A stretch of DNA of 64,000 nt. Origin: Ascochyta rabiei. Taxonomy: Eukaryota > Ascomycota > Dothideomycetes > Pleosporales > Didymellaceae. The stretch is taken from positions 1 through 64,000 of the forward strand of contig NC_082415.1 of assembly GCF_004011695.2 (NCBI RefSeq), written 5' to 3'. This document shows positions 10,312 through 20,164 of this stretch, piece after piece. The stretch's first letter is position 1; each line of letters opens with the position of its first letter. Made by a program: the position numbers and the translations under genes. The notes under the pieces were generated by a model that saw nothing but the letters and a program-made list of their open reading frames with translations, made no database searches and was not told where the DNA came from.

Positions 10312-11871
10312 CTTGCCGCTCACAGTGCAGGATGGCTGATTCCTCACCCTACCGACAACAGCCTCTGCAAGCCGGTGTTCGTCGCCCACTCTATCCTGTC
10401 GGCCATCTGGCTGCTGCGCAAGACGCTTGCTGATGACGCTCTCTCCAACGACGGCTGGGAACGTCTCGTCTGCGCGGCCCAGTCGCTCACGGAAGATGGC
10501 ATGATTGATCTGCCCTCTGCGCAGAAAGCGTCTGCATTGCCTCTGATGCACCGCAAGCGACCAGCGTCCCCTGCCCAGGCGTCGCCAGCAAAGCGTGCCT
10601 AAGAAGAAGGAGGCATGTCTCTTCCAGCCAGCCCTGAGTTGGACGGGCCGCCAGCTGAGCAAGTGATGGAAGAGCAGCACACCGTCACCACAATAACCAA
10701 CCGCAACTGGGCCGCTGAGCTGAAACGCGGGAGAGACGCCGAGGCGGCCCAGGCTAAGCGCAACCTGTCTCTCGGCCTCTTAGTGCCAGACAAGAACGCG
10801 TCGAACGCTGAGCGTGGCGCTTATGCTTCAATGTCACCTAATAACAGCGAGCTTATATTATAGCTTTTTGAACAGGATGCTGTTAATAAAGACAAAAAGA
10901 AGACATAATTCTACAAGGCTGTTAAAACGCCCTACTTGAGAGCCCGCGACTTCATTAACAAGGCCCGGGCGCTTAGAAGCCTGTCCTCCCAGGAACACGC
11001 CGTTCGCCTTATAAGAGACTGGCGAGATGTAGGAAATCTCTTTAGGAAGGATGTACCTAGGCACTTTATAAACCTGATAACACCTACACAGCCGCCCACA
11101 ACTGAATCCTCGCAGCAGATCAGCGTGGATGATGCATTCTGCCATGCTTGGGACCAGTGCAGAGTCTTCGACGAAGTAACTAAGTTTATAAACATTAAGT
11201 ACAGGTGGGCACATGCCCTTATAGGCAAGGCAAGAGCAGAGAAACTAGCACAGCTTGAGCGCAGCGACAAGCTTTTAAGCAGCAACAAGACAAGCCGATT
11301 CGGCAAGGGGCAGCGACGGACAGAGGCTTTAAACTCCCTAATGTCGTTGGTGAACCCTAAGCCTAACCTGTCTAAGCAAGAGCGGGACGCCTTTTAGGAC
11401 TGCATAGGCAAAGCAGTTAAGTGGTATAGAATCGCTAAAGGCCTAGGCTGGGGACTGTTGCTGATCATGCTGGTAGACGTAATATCTAACACTTGGATTA
11501 AAAACACTATCCGCTCTTAGGGCGTTAAGGTCTTTATTAAGCTAGTTAAGAGGGACCGTCCAGATGTTTGTCTTGCAGCTAGGCAATTTGAGAGATGGTT
11601 AGGCCCAGAGGGCATGGCAGGCGGCAACATTAGACAACACCAACCGCTAAGTATTAAGTCCAGGCTGCCAGACATTGAGCGCTTGGTACGTAGGTCAGAA
11701 GGAATCGCAGACAGTGAGGATGATACAGGAGACGACAGCAAGGACGACAGCAGCAATAGCGAAAACGATGGGCGTGTTGAGATTATGCCGTCGCAGTCTC
11801 GTTCGAGAAGCGCGCCTCCTGCATCCCTACGCTAGATAACATTGCCTAAGTTGTTTAAAGCTATAGTGTAA
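10312..11871 (+). pseudogene. Gene A copy 1: acidic-tailed protein of unknown function
   Basis: A single + frame runs from 10312 to the TAA at 11869-11871 (about 519 codons), with internal stops at 10600, 10861, 10906, 11395, 11518 and 11833. A paralogue at 20165-21385 shows what was lost: at 10861 and 11395 the other copy has TGG (Trp), and at 11833 it has CAG (Gln), exactly RIP outcomes. Shared features are a basic/charged coiled region, the motif FY-x-AVKTPYL-x-AR, a CxxAW-like segment, an acidic Asp/Glu/Ser run and a C-terminal TLPKLFKA. No family recognised. It converges on helicase copy 1. No ATG start is evident in frame at the 5' end. Confidence 0.8.
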
Positions 11872-12191
11872 ATGTAAGGCAGATAGTGTTACATTGTTGT
11901 GTAGGTTAGCTGCTAGCAAGAAGATAAGGTGCAAAACATCTGCATACGCGTTGTTTGTAGTCTTCTGTTGCTTATTAATACGCGTTCTACAACATTAATA
12001 AACGCCGTTATTAAAACTTCTGCATTAACTCTTGTGCGCAATTCGTGACCCCTTTACTCTAAATTAACACACACAATTCGAAATTACCTACTACACGTTC
12101 TGTTTAAGTTGCATTAGCATTGAAGCGTGTTAAGGGCAAAGGTTTGCACGTTAAAGATACAAAGGTTTGCACGTCAGGGTCAGTGCACACG
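11872..12191. other. Spacer between converging genes
   Basis: About 320 bp of AT-leaning sequence with two ACGCGTT copies and, at its end, the first 15-bp repeats described separately. No open frame of note. Confidence 0.6.
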
Positions 12192-12227
12192 CTAAGTATT
12201 TACTAGGGAATACAAAGGTTTACACTT
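12137..12227. repeat. Three copies of CAAAGGTTTGCACGT
   Basis: Copies lie at 12137-12151, 12160-12174 and 12213-12227 (the last with two or three changes). They straddle the 3' truncation point of helicase copy 1, so they may mark a recombination end or a regulatory site. Confidence 0.7.
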
Positions 12228-15200
12228 CCAACCTTCGTATAATAATATAAGATTCTCCCGCCAGTGCCTCGCCGTAAACACTAGATGACACTCGTCAATC
12301 ACAATCCGGTGCAGCAGCCCCTTTGCCTTCAGCATCCGCGCGTACCCTAGAAAGTTGCCAGCGCTCTTCATGTCGCCAGCTACGTCTGCGCTGACTACCA
12401 CCACAGATGCTAGGTTGTTCTTGCTGTGCTTCCACTCCATGCACTCCACGCCGCACTGCTGAATCCTCCTAACTAGATCTTCAATCAGCGCTCGGTACGG
12501 CACGACGACCACCGTTACCCCCAGCTCCTCCACGCAAGCCGGCAGCGTGAACAGCAAGCTCTTGCCTCCACCCGTCGGAAGCACGACAATGAGCAGCGTC
12601 TGCTTCTCCAGCACTGCGTGCAAAGCCTGCTCCTGCTCCACCGATCAAAAGCCAACGTCTTGCTTGCCTAGCACCTGCTGCAGCCCCCTGTGTATTGCGT
12701 CTGCCCGCAGGTCTGCAAACCGCACTTCTTTCTCTTTCGGCAGCCCAACAAGCGCCGACGACGTGCTGTTGCTCATCTGTCGCTTCGTTGTCCTGCTCGG
12801 CTCTACGGGCTTCGCTGCGCTCCCATCCACCCCTAAGAAGCGGTGCCATGCTGCGCTAAGCGGCCGGAACGCATTAATAGACCGCACGCTGAGATGCTTC
12901 ACAATATCTATCGGCACGCTGTAGTTGCCTACCCCTATCGCGGTTGTGCGTGAGTTCTGCAGCTTAAGAACCTCTTCGCCATCATCGTCCACTTCCGCCT
13001 CTTCTGTCTCGCCAACGTCGTCCTGATAGCCCCTGCTGAACGACTCTCCCACCTTGACTCGCCTGATACCTACTGCCGTGTGCCGGTACTCCAGCGTGTG
13101 CAGCACCACGCCCAGCCTCTTCCCTGTCTCGCGCTTCAGCACCCTCGTGAGCCGGCTGGTGTCCCACGCGCCCTGCGCGTTGTGCCACACGTAGTCGCTG
13201 TAGCTGCCGCCCAGCACCTGCAGCGTCAGATACTTGCGGAACGGCTGTACGTAGACCAAGTACACCGCTATCACCTGCCCCAGCTGCAGCGGCAAGAAGC
13301 GCGGCACAATCTTCGGCTTGTCCCACTGCAACTGCGACTTGTGATAGCGGACCACTGTTATCACCTGCCCGTCCACAACGAAGATGTTGCGGTCCTGCAG
13401 CACGCTGTTGCGGTGCCAAATCGTCGTGATCTCTGACCCACGCCTGGGCTGTCCTGACGTGATGTGCACGCTGCAGAGCAGCAGTTCTAAGAAGCAATCT
13501 ATCTGTCGCATGTACTGCCGCACCGCCTTAACGCTCTACTGCCCGTCCGCACGCGTTAATCGCAGCCCGCCTGCTGTAGTCATTGCTCTCCTAAGCATCC
13601 AAGCCAGCCCGCCTTGCAGTTTGTTGCCTGGAGCGTCGACAAACGACGTGCGTCGTTTTGTAAACGTGACGTCGTTGACTACTTGCTTCAAATCAACGGT
13701 AACCCGCTCTTCCTTGCCGTCTGCCCAGCACAGCTCCCATAGCATCTGCTCTGTTTCAGCCAACAAGTCCTGCGCCATCTTGCAGAAGCGGCTGATGACG
13801 ATTGGTCGGCCGTTCAGATAGAACGTCTGCTTGTCCTCTAACCAGTATGCGTTGCCTGAGTTGCCAGCTGTCAGTCTAATGTATTTGCCGTACGCCAGCA
13901 TGCTAATTATCTCACTTATCAGGCTAAACGTGCCGTCTGCTAGATGCTTGTGCCGCGCTGCTAGAAAACGATCGCGGTCCTGTTCTGTCTGCGTGTCGCG
14001 CTGCCCTCCCGGGAGCAGCTTCTCTAGAGTAAGCACCCGCACGCAGTACACTATCCCTGCCAGTATGTACAAGTAGTTCTTTGCAGTCCACAAGCGGTCT
14101 GTGTCTACATCAATCCCAAGCACTGCAAGAAACTGAATTAAACTAGTAGACAGCGCCACGGGGTAGTACGTTGTGAAGATGAACGAGCTAATAGACGCCA
14201 GAAGCGCCTCTGTCTGAGCGCCTCTGTCGTCGCCATCCAGCGCGTCCTACAACCTAATCCTACATAATTTCTGCTTGGCTGTCCACGTAAAGAGCTCGCG
14301 CGCGTCCTTTATTAGATCTGGCGCCTGTTAACTGCGTGTCCTGCGCCAGGGCCGCGGGCTGTCGTTGTTAGCTCTACTGCCTTCATTCTCGTCGTCTTCG
14401 CTGTTCTCCTCGCTGCCTTCCTCGCTGCTTAACGCCGCACTGCTCTCTGATAGAGCTGCTGTGTCTTGCCGCTGTTAGAAACGCATGATTTGCTGCTCTT
14501 CGTCTCCCAGCACCCGTAGATAGAAGCAGACAAACCTGACCATGTAGCTTGCGTACACAGCCTGACTCTCCAGGTTCTGCAGTCGCCCTAACGGCCGCAC
14601 GTCGATCTCGCTCTGCTTTGCGCTCCGCAGCCAGCGCCTGAGTTCTTGCGGAAGCGTAGCTAACCCCTTAACGCTTCTCTTAATCAGTCCCTCTGTTAGC
14701 TAAGCAGCTAGCTTGAGCTTGCGTTCGCCTCGATTGGGAGCCCAGGCTTGATGGGCCAGATGAACGAGATTTCGATCCTTAAAAAACTCCAACCAGCCTG
14801 TCTGCTTAAACCAGCCGGTCTTGTCTGTTTTTGCAGCGTCTTCTAGCGTTTGCAGCTCTTCCTTGACTTCTTGTTGTGTTACTTTGTACTCGGCAAGCTG
14901 TGCTTTAATCGCAGCCTTAACACTAGCGTTTTCGGGATCTACAGCATCTGCCAAACTAACAATAAAGTATTTTTGCAGCCCCCCAGTGCAGAAGAAGCTC
15001 TGCACTTTCACAGTCTTGTACAGAAAGCTTTTCTCTCCTACCTACACTTGCTAGTGATTTTTTTTGCAGTGCCTGCGCATCTCATCTTTGCTGATAGTGA
15101 TCCACCTGCACGTCTCGCACTGCGCCCCATTAAGCGGCTTCCCTAGCTCTTCTATCGGCTGCGCGGGCTCGTCTAGGGGCTCAATTGCGCTCAGAGCAAC

Positions 15201-15476
15201 AGTCTCAAATTAACTAAAGCGCTTAAGTATCTGTTGCCGTAGTGTAGCAGATGCCGCATAATATTTGCGAAGATGCGCGTTAAGACTAACAACGGCTGTA
15301 CAGTGCTGCTTGCAAACTACAACGCTAAAGTCTTTAAGAAAGCAGAATACGTCGTTGCAGTTGCTAAGCGTAAGCTGTCAGGGCCACTTGCGGGGGTTTA
15401 AAGTGTCGCTTTTGCTGTTGCTTGTGTTGTTTGCCTAATAGGGTGTTGTTGCTTGGCTGTCCTATACTAGCTCCAT
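12192..15476 (-). pseudogene. Telomere-linked helicase copy 1: zinc-finger/recombinase/RecQ, truncated
   Basis: All segments lie in one minus frame from an ATG at 15476 to 12192 (1,095 codons), broken by TAG, TAA and TGA codons. Order: DUF3505 (OrsD-like) paired C2H2-like motifs (about 15360-15060) and VQSFFCTGGLQKYF; an acidic linker; a tyrosine-recombinase-like core with PRRGSE (about residue 680), YHKSQ (about 707), YRHTAVG (about 797) and GNY followed by WHRFL (about 850-878); then RecQ motif I LPTGGGKSLLF (about 969) and motif II IDECH (about 1062). The gene stops soon after motif II, so helicase motifs III-VI are missing. The ATG lies about 10 bp from a telomere tract. The domain set matches fungal subtelomeric RecQ proteins; the recombinase reading is an inference. 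Confidence 0.85.
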
Positions 15477-15485
15477 TGTGTAGAA

Positions 15486-15508
15486 ACCCTAACCCTACTT
15501 ACCCTAAC
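15486..15508. repeat. Interstitial telomere tract at helicase copy 1 start
   Basis: ACCCTAACCCTAC followed by TTACCCTAAC. It has the same orientation as the terminal telomere and sits directly upstream of the helicase copy 1 ATG. Confidence 0.9.
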
Positions 15509-16060
15509 AGTACCACGTTTCGCCAAACTTACTAACAAAACTTTCAGTGTTACTGCACAGAGTACGTAAAAATCAAGTTTGTATAAAACATTTCTTAATC
15601 TAAGCACAAAATGGTTGCGATTTGGTGGTGTTGGGGTAACGCGTGGGACCACTAAACCGTTTCGCTTAAAAAGGGGCAAACCCTAACGCTAAGCCTATCT
15701 TGCCGCGATTTGGTGTCCTCCACGCGCCCTTATATTGGATAGGTCCGGGAGCTCAGACCCCCTAACTCCCGGCAATGTGGGAAGGAACCACACAAGTACT
15801 TGGCAACTTCCACAACCAGCCGAAAGGATTTTGTTGAGGAGGCACAGCAAGGTCATATGCTCAGGCCGTACAGGAGCCCAACTCCCGAGCGCCTACAGTT
15901 GGGGCAATATTCCTCTGCTTGTAAGTACTTAAACAATAGTACATCAGTCCCTAATAAGCCTTTAAGGCGAAAGACATTTGTCAGCTTACCACCCAAGTGT
16001 CTAGGACTCTTATTGTTCATCAGTTATCTTCACGTTGATTTCCTTCATTAAATAACCCTA
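15509..16060. other. Subtelomeric spacer with further telomere-like scraps
   Basis: Holds an AAACCCTAACGCTAAGC junction at about 15677-15693, repeated at 17438-17455, and ACCCTAACC at about 16054. Two overlapping + frames (15735-15932 and 15800-16051) have no family and no context; not called. Confidence 0.55.
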
Positions 16061-16093
16061 ACCTACTGTTTAACGAAGCGACTCAAACACATT

Positions 16094-16400
16094 ATGCCGA
16101 CCTCCGTTCGTGGTTTCGATATTAACGATGTCGAGTCTGGAAAGGATGTCCAATGCACAACCACCCTTGGAGAGCTTCTCGGATGCGTCCCTACACCATT
16201 TAACCCTTAAACTGCTAAGGTAGTTAACAAAGTATACAGGTGCGCCGTGAAGGCTAATTACGTTCGCGCATACTTGTCGACTCTCAAGAAGCATAAGCAG
16301 GACGCGACCTACCCATCTGAAATAATAGGCCGCGTTCAACAGCCAGTGTTCCAAATCTCGAAAGAGTACGAGGCAACCGCGACCTGGAGGTGTCAGCCTT
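16094..16400 (+). pseudogene. Fragment of an unrecognised gene
   Basis: From the ATG at 16094 a coding-like frame reads through one TAA at 16208 and continues to the junction with helicase copy 2 near 16400. Composition and codon use look like real coding DNA (normal Trp, His, Cys, Gln). The segment VRAYLSTLKKHKQDATYPSE is typical of it. I do not recognise the family. It is a chimaeric fragment with no 3' end. Confidence 0.45.
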
Positions 16401-17264
16401 GCTCAGTTTTGCACTGCGTAACCAGCGCCTTAGCTCGTGCGGAAGCGTAGCCAGTCCCCTAACGCTTCTCTTAACCAGTCGCTCTGTCAGCTTAGCAGCA
16501 AGCTTCATCTTGTCTTCACCGCGATCGGGCGCGCGGGCTTGGTGGACGAGATGCTTGAGATTCCGGCCCTTAAAGAACTCTAACCATCCTGTGCGCTTAA
16601 ACCAGCCTGTCTTGTTGGTCTTTGCTGCTGCTTCTAGTATCTGCAGCTCTTCTTGAATTTGTTGTTGTGTTAAGCTGTACGCGGCCAGCTCTTCCTACAC
16701 AGCAACTTCGACGTTAGCGTTTTTAGGATTGCCAGCATCGTCTATTTCAACAACAAAATACTTCTGCATCCCTGCTGTGCGGAAAAAACTCTGAACTTTA
16801 ACAGTCTTGTACAGTGAGCTTTTCTCTCTTGTCTAAGCTTGCTGGTGATCTTTTTTGCAGTGCTGGCGGAGTTTGTCCTTGCTGACGGTAATAAATGCAC
16901 ACGTCCTGCACTGCAGCGCGTCTACTAGCGCCCTAAGCTCTTTAATTGGCATTGCTGGCTCGTCTGGAAGTTCAACATTGTTAGGTTCAGTCAACGTGTA
17001 GTAACTGAAGCGCTCAACAATCTCCCTTTAAGTTACAGCGGGCACGTTGTGATGCTGTAAGAGATAGGTGTTGAGATTAACAACGCCTGTTTAGTGATCC
17101 TTGCATACCAACACGCCATATTCTTCTAAGAAGCAGAGAATATTGTTGCAATTGTTAAGCGATACCTGCGTACCAGTTTTGCGACTGTGTTAGCTGCGTT
17201 GTTGTTGTTTGTTGTTACTGCGCTGTTGCGGAGCTGTCGTGCGGTTTTGCCGGGCCTGATCCAT
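16400..17264 (-). pseudogene. Telomere-linked helicase copy 2: N-terminal fragment
   Basis: The minus frame starts with an ATG at 17264 and matches helicase copy 1: a Gln/Asn-rich leader, FLEEYGVLVCKDH (first zinc motif), CRTCAFITVSKDKLRQHC (second), VQSFFRTAGMQKYF, and onward to LRRWLRSAKLSK, after which homology ends near 16400. Internal stops (TAA, TAG) sit where copy 1 or the pattern predicts Gln or His-rich sequence. Only the DUF3505-like part remains. The ATG is about 5 bp from a telomere tract. Confidence 0.8.
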
Positions 17265-17268
17265 CGCG

Positions 17269-17290
17269 AACCCTAACCCTAATACCCTAA
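17269..17290. repeat. Interstitial telomere tract at helicase copy 2 start
   Basis: AACCCTAACCCTAATACCCT, immediately upstream of the copy 2 ATG, in the same orientation as the terminal telomere. Confidence 0.9.
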
Positions 17291-17398
17291 CACAACTACA
17301 ACAATAGTCTGTAGCCTACTAAAGCTGTGCAGAGAGATGTGCAAGTGCGTGCAATAGTTACGCTGCAGTTTCAATGTTTGTTGTGTTGTTGTTCCTGA

Positions 17399-17488
17399 CG
17401 AATCGGGCCCCACGAATCGGGCCTAATACCCTAACCCTAAACCCTAACGCTAAGCGATCTTAGGTTAGTAAAACCGTGTATCGGGCCC
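17399..17488. repeat. ACGAATCGGGCC repeats around a telomere tract
   Basis: ACGAATCGGGCC occurs at 17399-17410 and 17412-17423, and ATCGGGCCC again near 17478. Between them lies TACCCTAACCCTAAACCCTA (about 17427-17446). This is the joint between helicase copies 2 and 3. Confidence 0.75.
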
Positions 17489-20083
17489 AGTTCGTCGTGT
17501 CATATTGTTGAGGATGTCCTTGTCTTGAAGGTACTGGCGGAAGGTGGCCTTGGTGTTGTGCCTCTAGATCTGGATGTTGAGCTTGGTCTGGAGCCAGTGC
17601 AGCGTAACGCGCTCGATGGCTCGCCGCACCTGGTCTGTACCCCACCGCTGCGGCTTCTTCACAGCTGCCCGCTTGCGTTTCCTGCCTGATCCTGTCCGGG
17701 TGCGGCGCTCCTCTTTGTTGCTCCCTTCTCCCTCCTCCTCCTCTTCTTCTTCTTCTTCTCCAACTCCCTCTCTGTCCTCCTCCTCCTCCTCATCTTCGTC
17801 AACGAGCCGCTGCTTCTTCCTCCGCTGCGGGCCAGCCCACGCCTCCTCCCTGACCGGCTCCCATATGAAGGCGCTGGGCGCTAGGACGTGGCGCCTGCTC
17901 GATGCGCGCTCCAGCTTTTGCCAGAACGGGAGGACCATCCACAGGTAGTAGAACAGCAGCTCGCCCACCTCGCGCGGCAGGTAGCGGTGAATGACCTTAG
18001 CGTTGCTGGTCTGCCTAATGCCTTTGTGGTACATGGTCACGTACACCATCAGCCCGTCCTTAACAAACAGCCCGCGGCTCTCTGCGTTGGGCAGGTTGGT
18101 GTGCGTGACCGTCACCAGCTCTGTGCTGCGGGCAGGCGCACCACCTGTCATGTGCACAAGCACCAGCAAGTGCTCGCAGAACAGCTGCAGCGCCTTTTTG
18201 TATCTCTGCACCCGCTTCTCCACCCACGTCACACCGCTCCCACCAGGCACGAAGGCCTTCACGTCGACAAACGCCTCTCGCAGCCTCTTCTCCTTGACAA
18301 TCTGTTGGTCTAGCCAGCAGCTTCTGTCTACGCCGCCAAACGTGTTGCGCTTGTCCTGGAGGAAGTTGAACCCGGACCGCAGCTCGGCGGGGTTGTCCAC
18401 GATCTTGTCCCATTCGATCGTCGGCAACGGGGTCGCTCCCTCAGCGAGCTGGCCGAGCTCGTCGACGTCCAGAAGCAGCAAGTCCCTCTCCAGTTCCCTA
18501 CGCGTTGTCTCCACCAGGCCGTAGATCATCGAGCGCAGCGCGGGCATGCTGTACTGCGTGTAGCCGTGCAGGATCGTGTCTCCCACCCACTGAACGGTGC
18601 CCTCCGCGGTCACCTCACCCCTGATCTTCTTGCCGTACGCCCGCAGCCGTAGCACCCAGTCCATAGGCGTGGGCAGGCCGCCGTGCGTGCTGAGCGTTAT
18701 GAAGCGGTTCACTATCTCCTGCACCAGCTCTACGTGGCTCCGCGCTATGTCCTCTGCGTCCTCCTGCGCCCACGACTCTGCCTCTATAAGATCTGCTACC
18801 GCCTTCTTCCGCGCCTGCACTGCGCTGTACAGCACCAGCATCTTGGCCACTGTTATGATAGCAGACAGCGACGTTGTGTACACGAGGGGGCTCTTCCACC
18901 CGCAGTCGCGGTCGACGCCTAGCACGGCGGTTGCGCTAACCAGGGCGCTCCTGTAGTAATCGTCCTTGACGTGGTGGTCCAGCAGCAAAAGTAGAAAGGC
19001 GAGAACAAGGCGCTCTAGCTCCTTCTCTGTGTCATCATCCAGCTCGCTTTTATTGTTATTGTTATGGTCGTTGTCTGTATTCTTGCTGCTGGGCTGCTCC
19101 GCACACACAACCTGCTGGATCCGCCACAGCGCCTGCAACTGTTTGCCAGTCAGCAGATACCGCGGTTTTCTCCCGCTGATTGTTCTTGCTGTTAAAGTCT
19201 CCTGCGTGCCTGCTCTACCATCGTCTGGTCGCTGGCTGAGCACATCCTCGTCGTCGTCGTCGTCGTTGTCCGCGGCGCTGGCAGCCTGTGGCTCTGGCTC
19301 TGGCTCAGCCAGCTTGTGCGTCCGCCAGATGTAGCAGACGATAGACAGCCAGCAGCGACTGTACTTGCTCATCGTCTTCCCTGTCTGGAGCGCGTTGAAC
19401 GGATGCTCGCTGTCTGGCGCTCCTACCTCGCGGCGCTTGATGTACTGCACAGCGGGGAACCTAACTACCTTAGGCGACAAGGCTTGCTGGGCCTTGTAGA
19501 TAACCATCTCAACCGCCCAGCACACCCTCGCGAGCGCTCTCTCTGTCTTGCTGGGCCTCTGGAGCTGCGTCAGCAGCCAGCTGCGGTTGAAATGGCCAAG
19601 ATGGCGAGCCTAGCAGCTTCTTCTTAGCCACTTGCGCTAAACGTAGCGGTTGCTGTCTGGCTTAATCTGGCCGTGCGCGTCTTGCTGGGCCTTCTCTACC
19701 GCTATGCTGCTCTGGGCAAACGACGTCTTAAGGGCGCGCTGCAGGTTTTCCCCTTTGACAGCGACGCCCTGCGTGGCCTCATCTGCAGGCTGGCTGACCT
19801 TAAACAGCCGTCTAAGCTGGCTAGTGGGCTGGAACTTCTGGCACTATACCTCCCCCGTCCACATCTGGCTGCCTGGTGGTGGTTGTGCGCCCTGATGCGG
19901 CCGCCCTCTCCTGCGTGGGTTGTCCCACCCGTGCTCCTTCCTGCAGTGGTCCTTTATGCCCTGCGGCGCGCGCACGATGTACTTACACAGCTCTACTTTA
20001 CACTTAAATCTATCTTTGTATAGGGCTAAGTAAGGTAGTGGCTGTGCCTCAGACAGTGGATATACAACCTCGTCTGTAGACAC
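17460..20083 (-). pseudogene. Telomere-linked helicase copy 3: zinc finger plus recombinase-like core
   Basis: One minus frame, with a 653-codon uninterrupted part (19525-17564). It begins near 20083 with the second DUF3505-like zinc motif, FKCKVELCKYIVRAPQGIKD followed by H-x4-H, and continues through an acidic linker to the recombinase-like core: GGAPARSTELV (conserved Arg), YHKGIRQT (Lys), then a TAG next to RH and KATFRQYL. A Glu-rich insertion (17725-17815) has grown by GAG/GAA repeats. The Tyr region and the RecQ helicase are absent; the frame dies at a telomere joint near 17455. The first zinc motif is also missing. Codon use is GC-rich, unlike the AT-block copy. Confidence 0.82.
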
Positions 20084-20164
20084 TACCTATCCCGTAAGCG
20101 TTCTGGCTGCAGGCGCAATCGCCTTCCGTGCTGCTACAGTTAGCTCCTGGTGGCTGCTGTGTAG

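Noticed and set aside
12481..13821. Overlapping frames on both strands across helicase copy 1
   Set aside because: GC-rich coding DNA creates open shadow frames; only the minus frame carries RecQ and recombinase-like motifs.
15735..16051. Two overlapping + frames with a GTAAGT donor-like site
   Set aside because: No recognisable family and no exon that joins to them; left as unassigned spacer.
17574..19334. Long + frames opposite helicase copy 3
   Set aside because: Ser/Arg-rich translations of the antisense of Glu/Asp-rich coding; no motifs.
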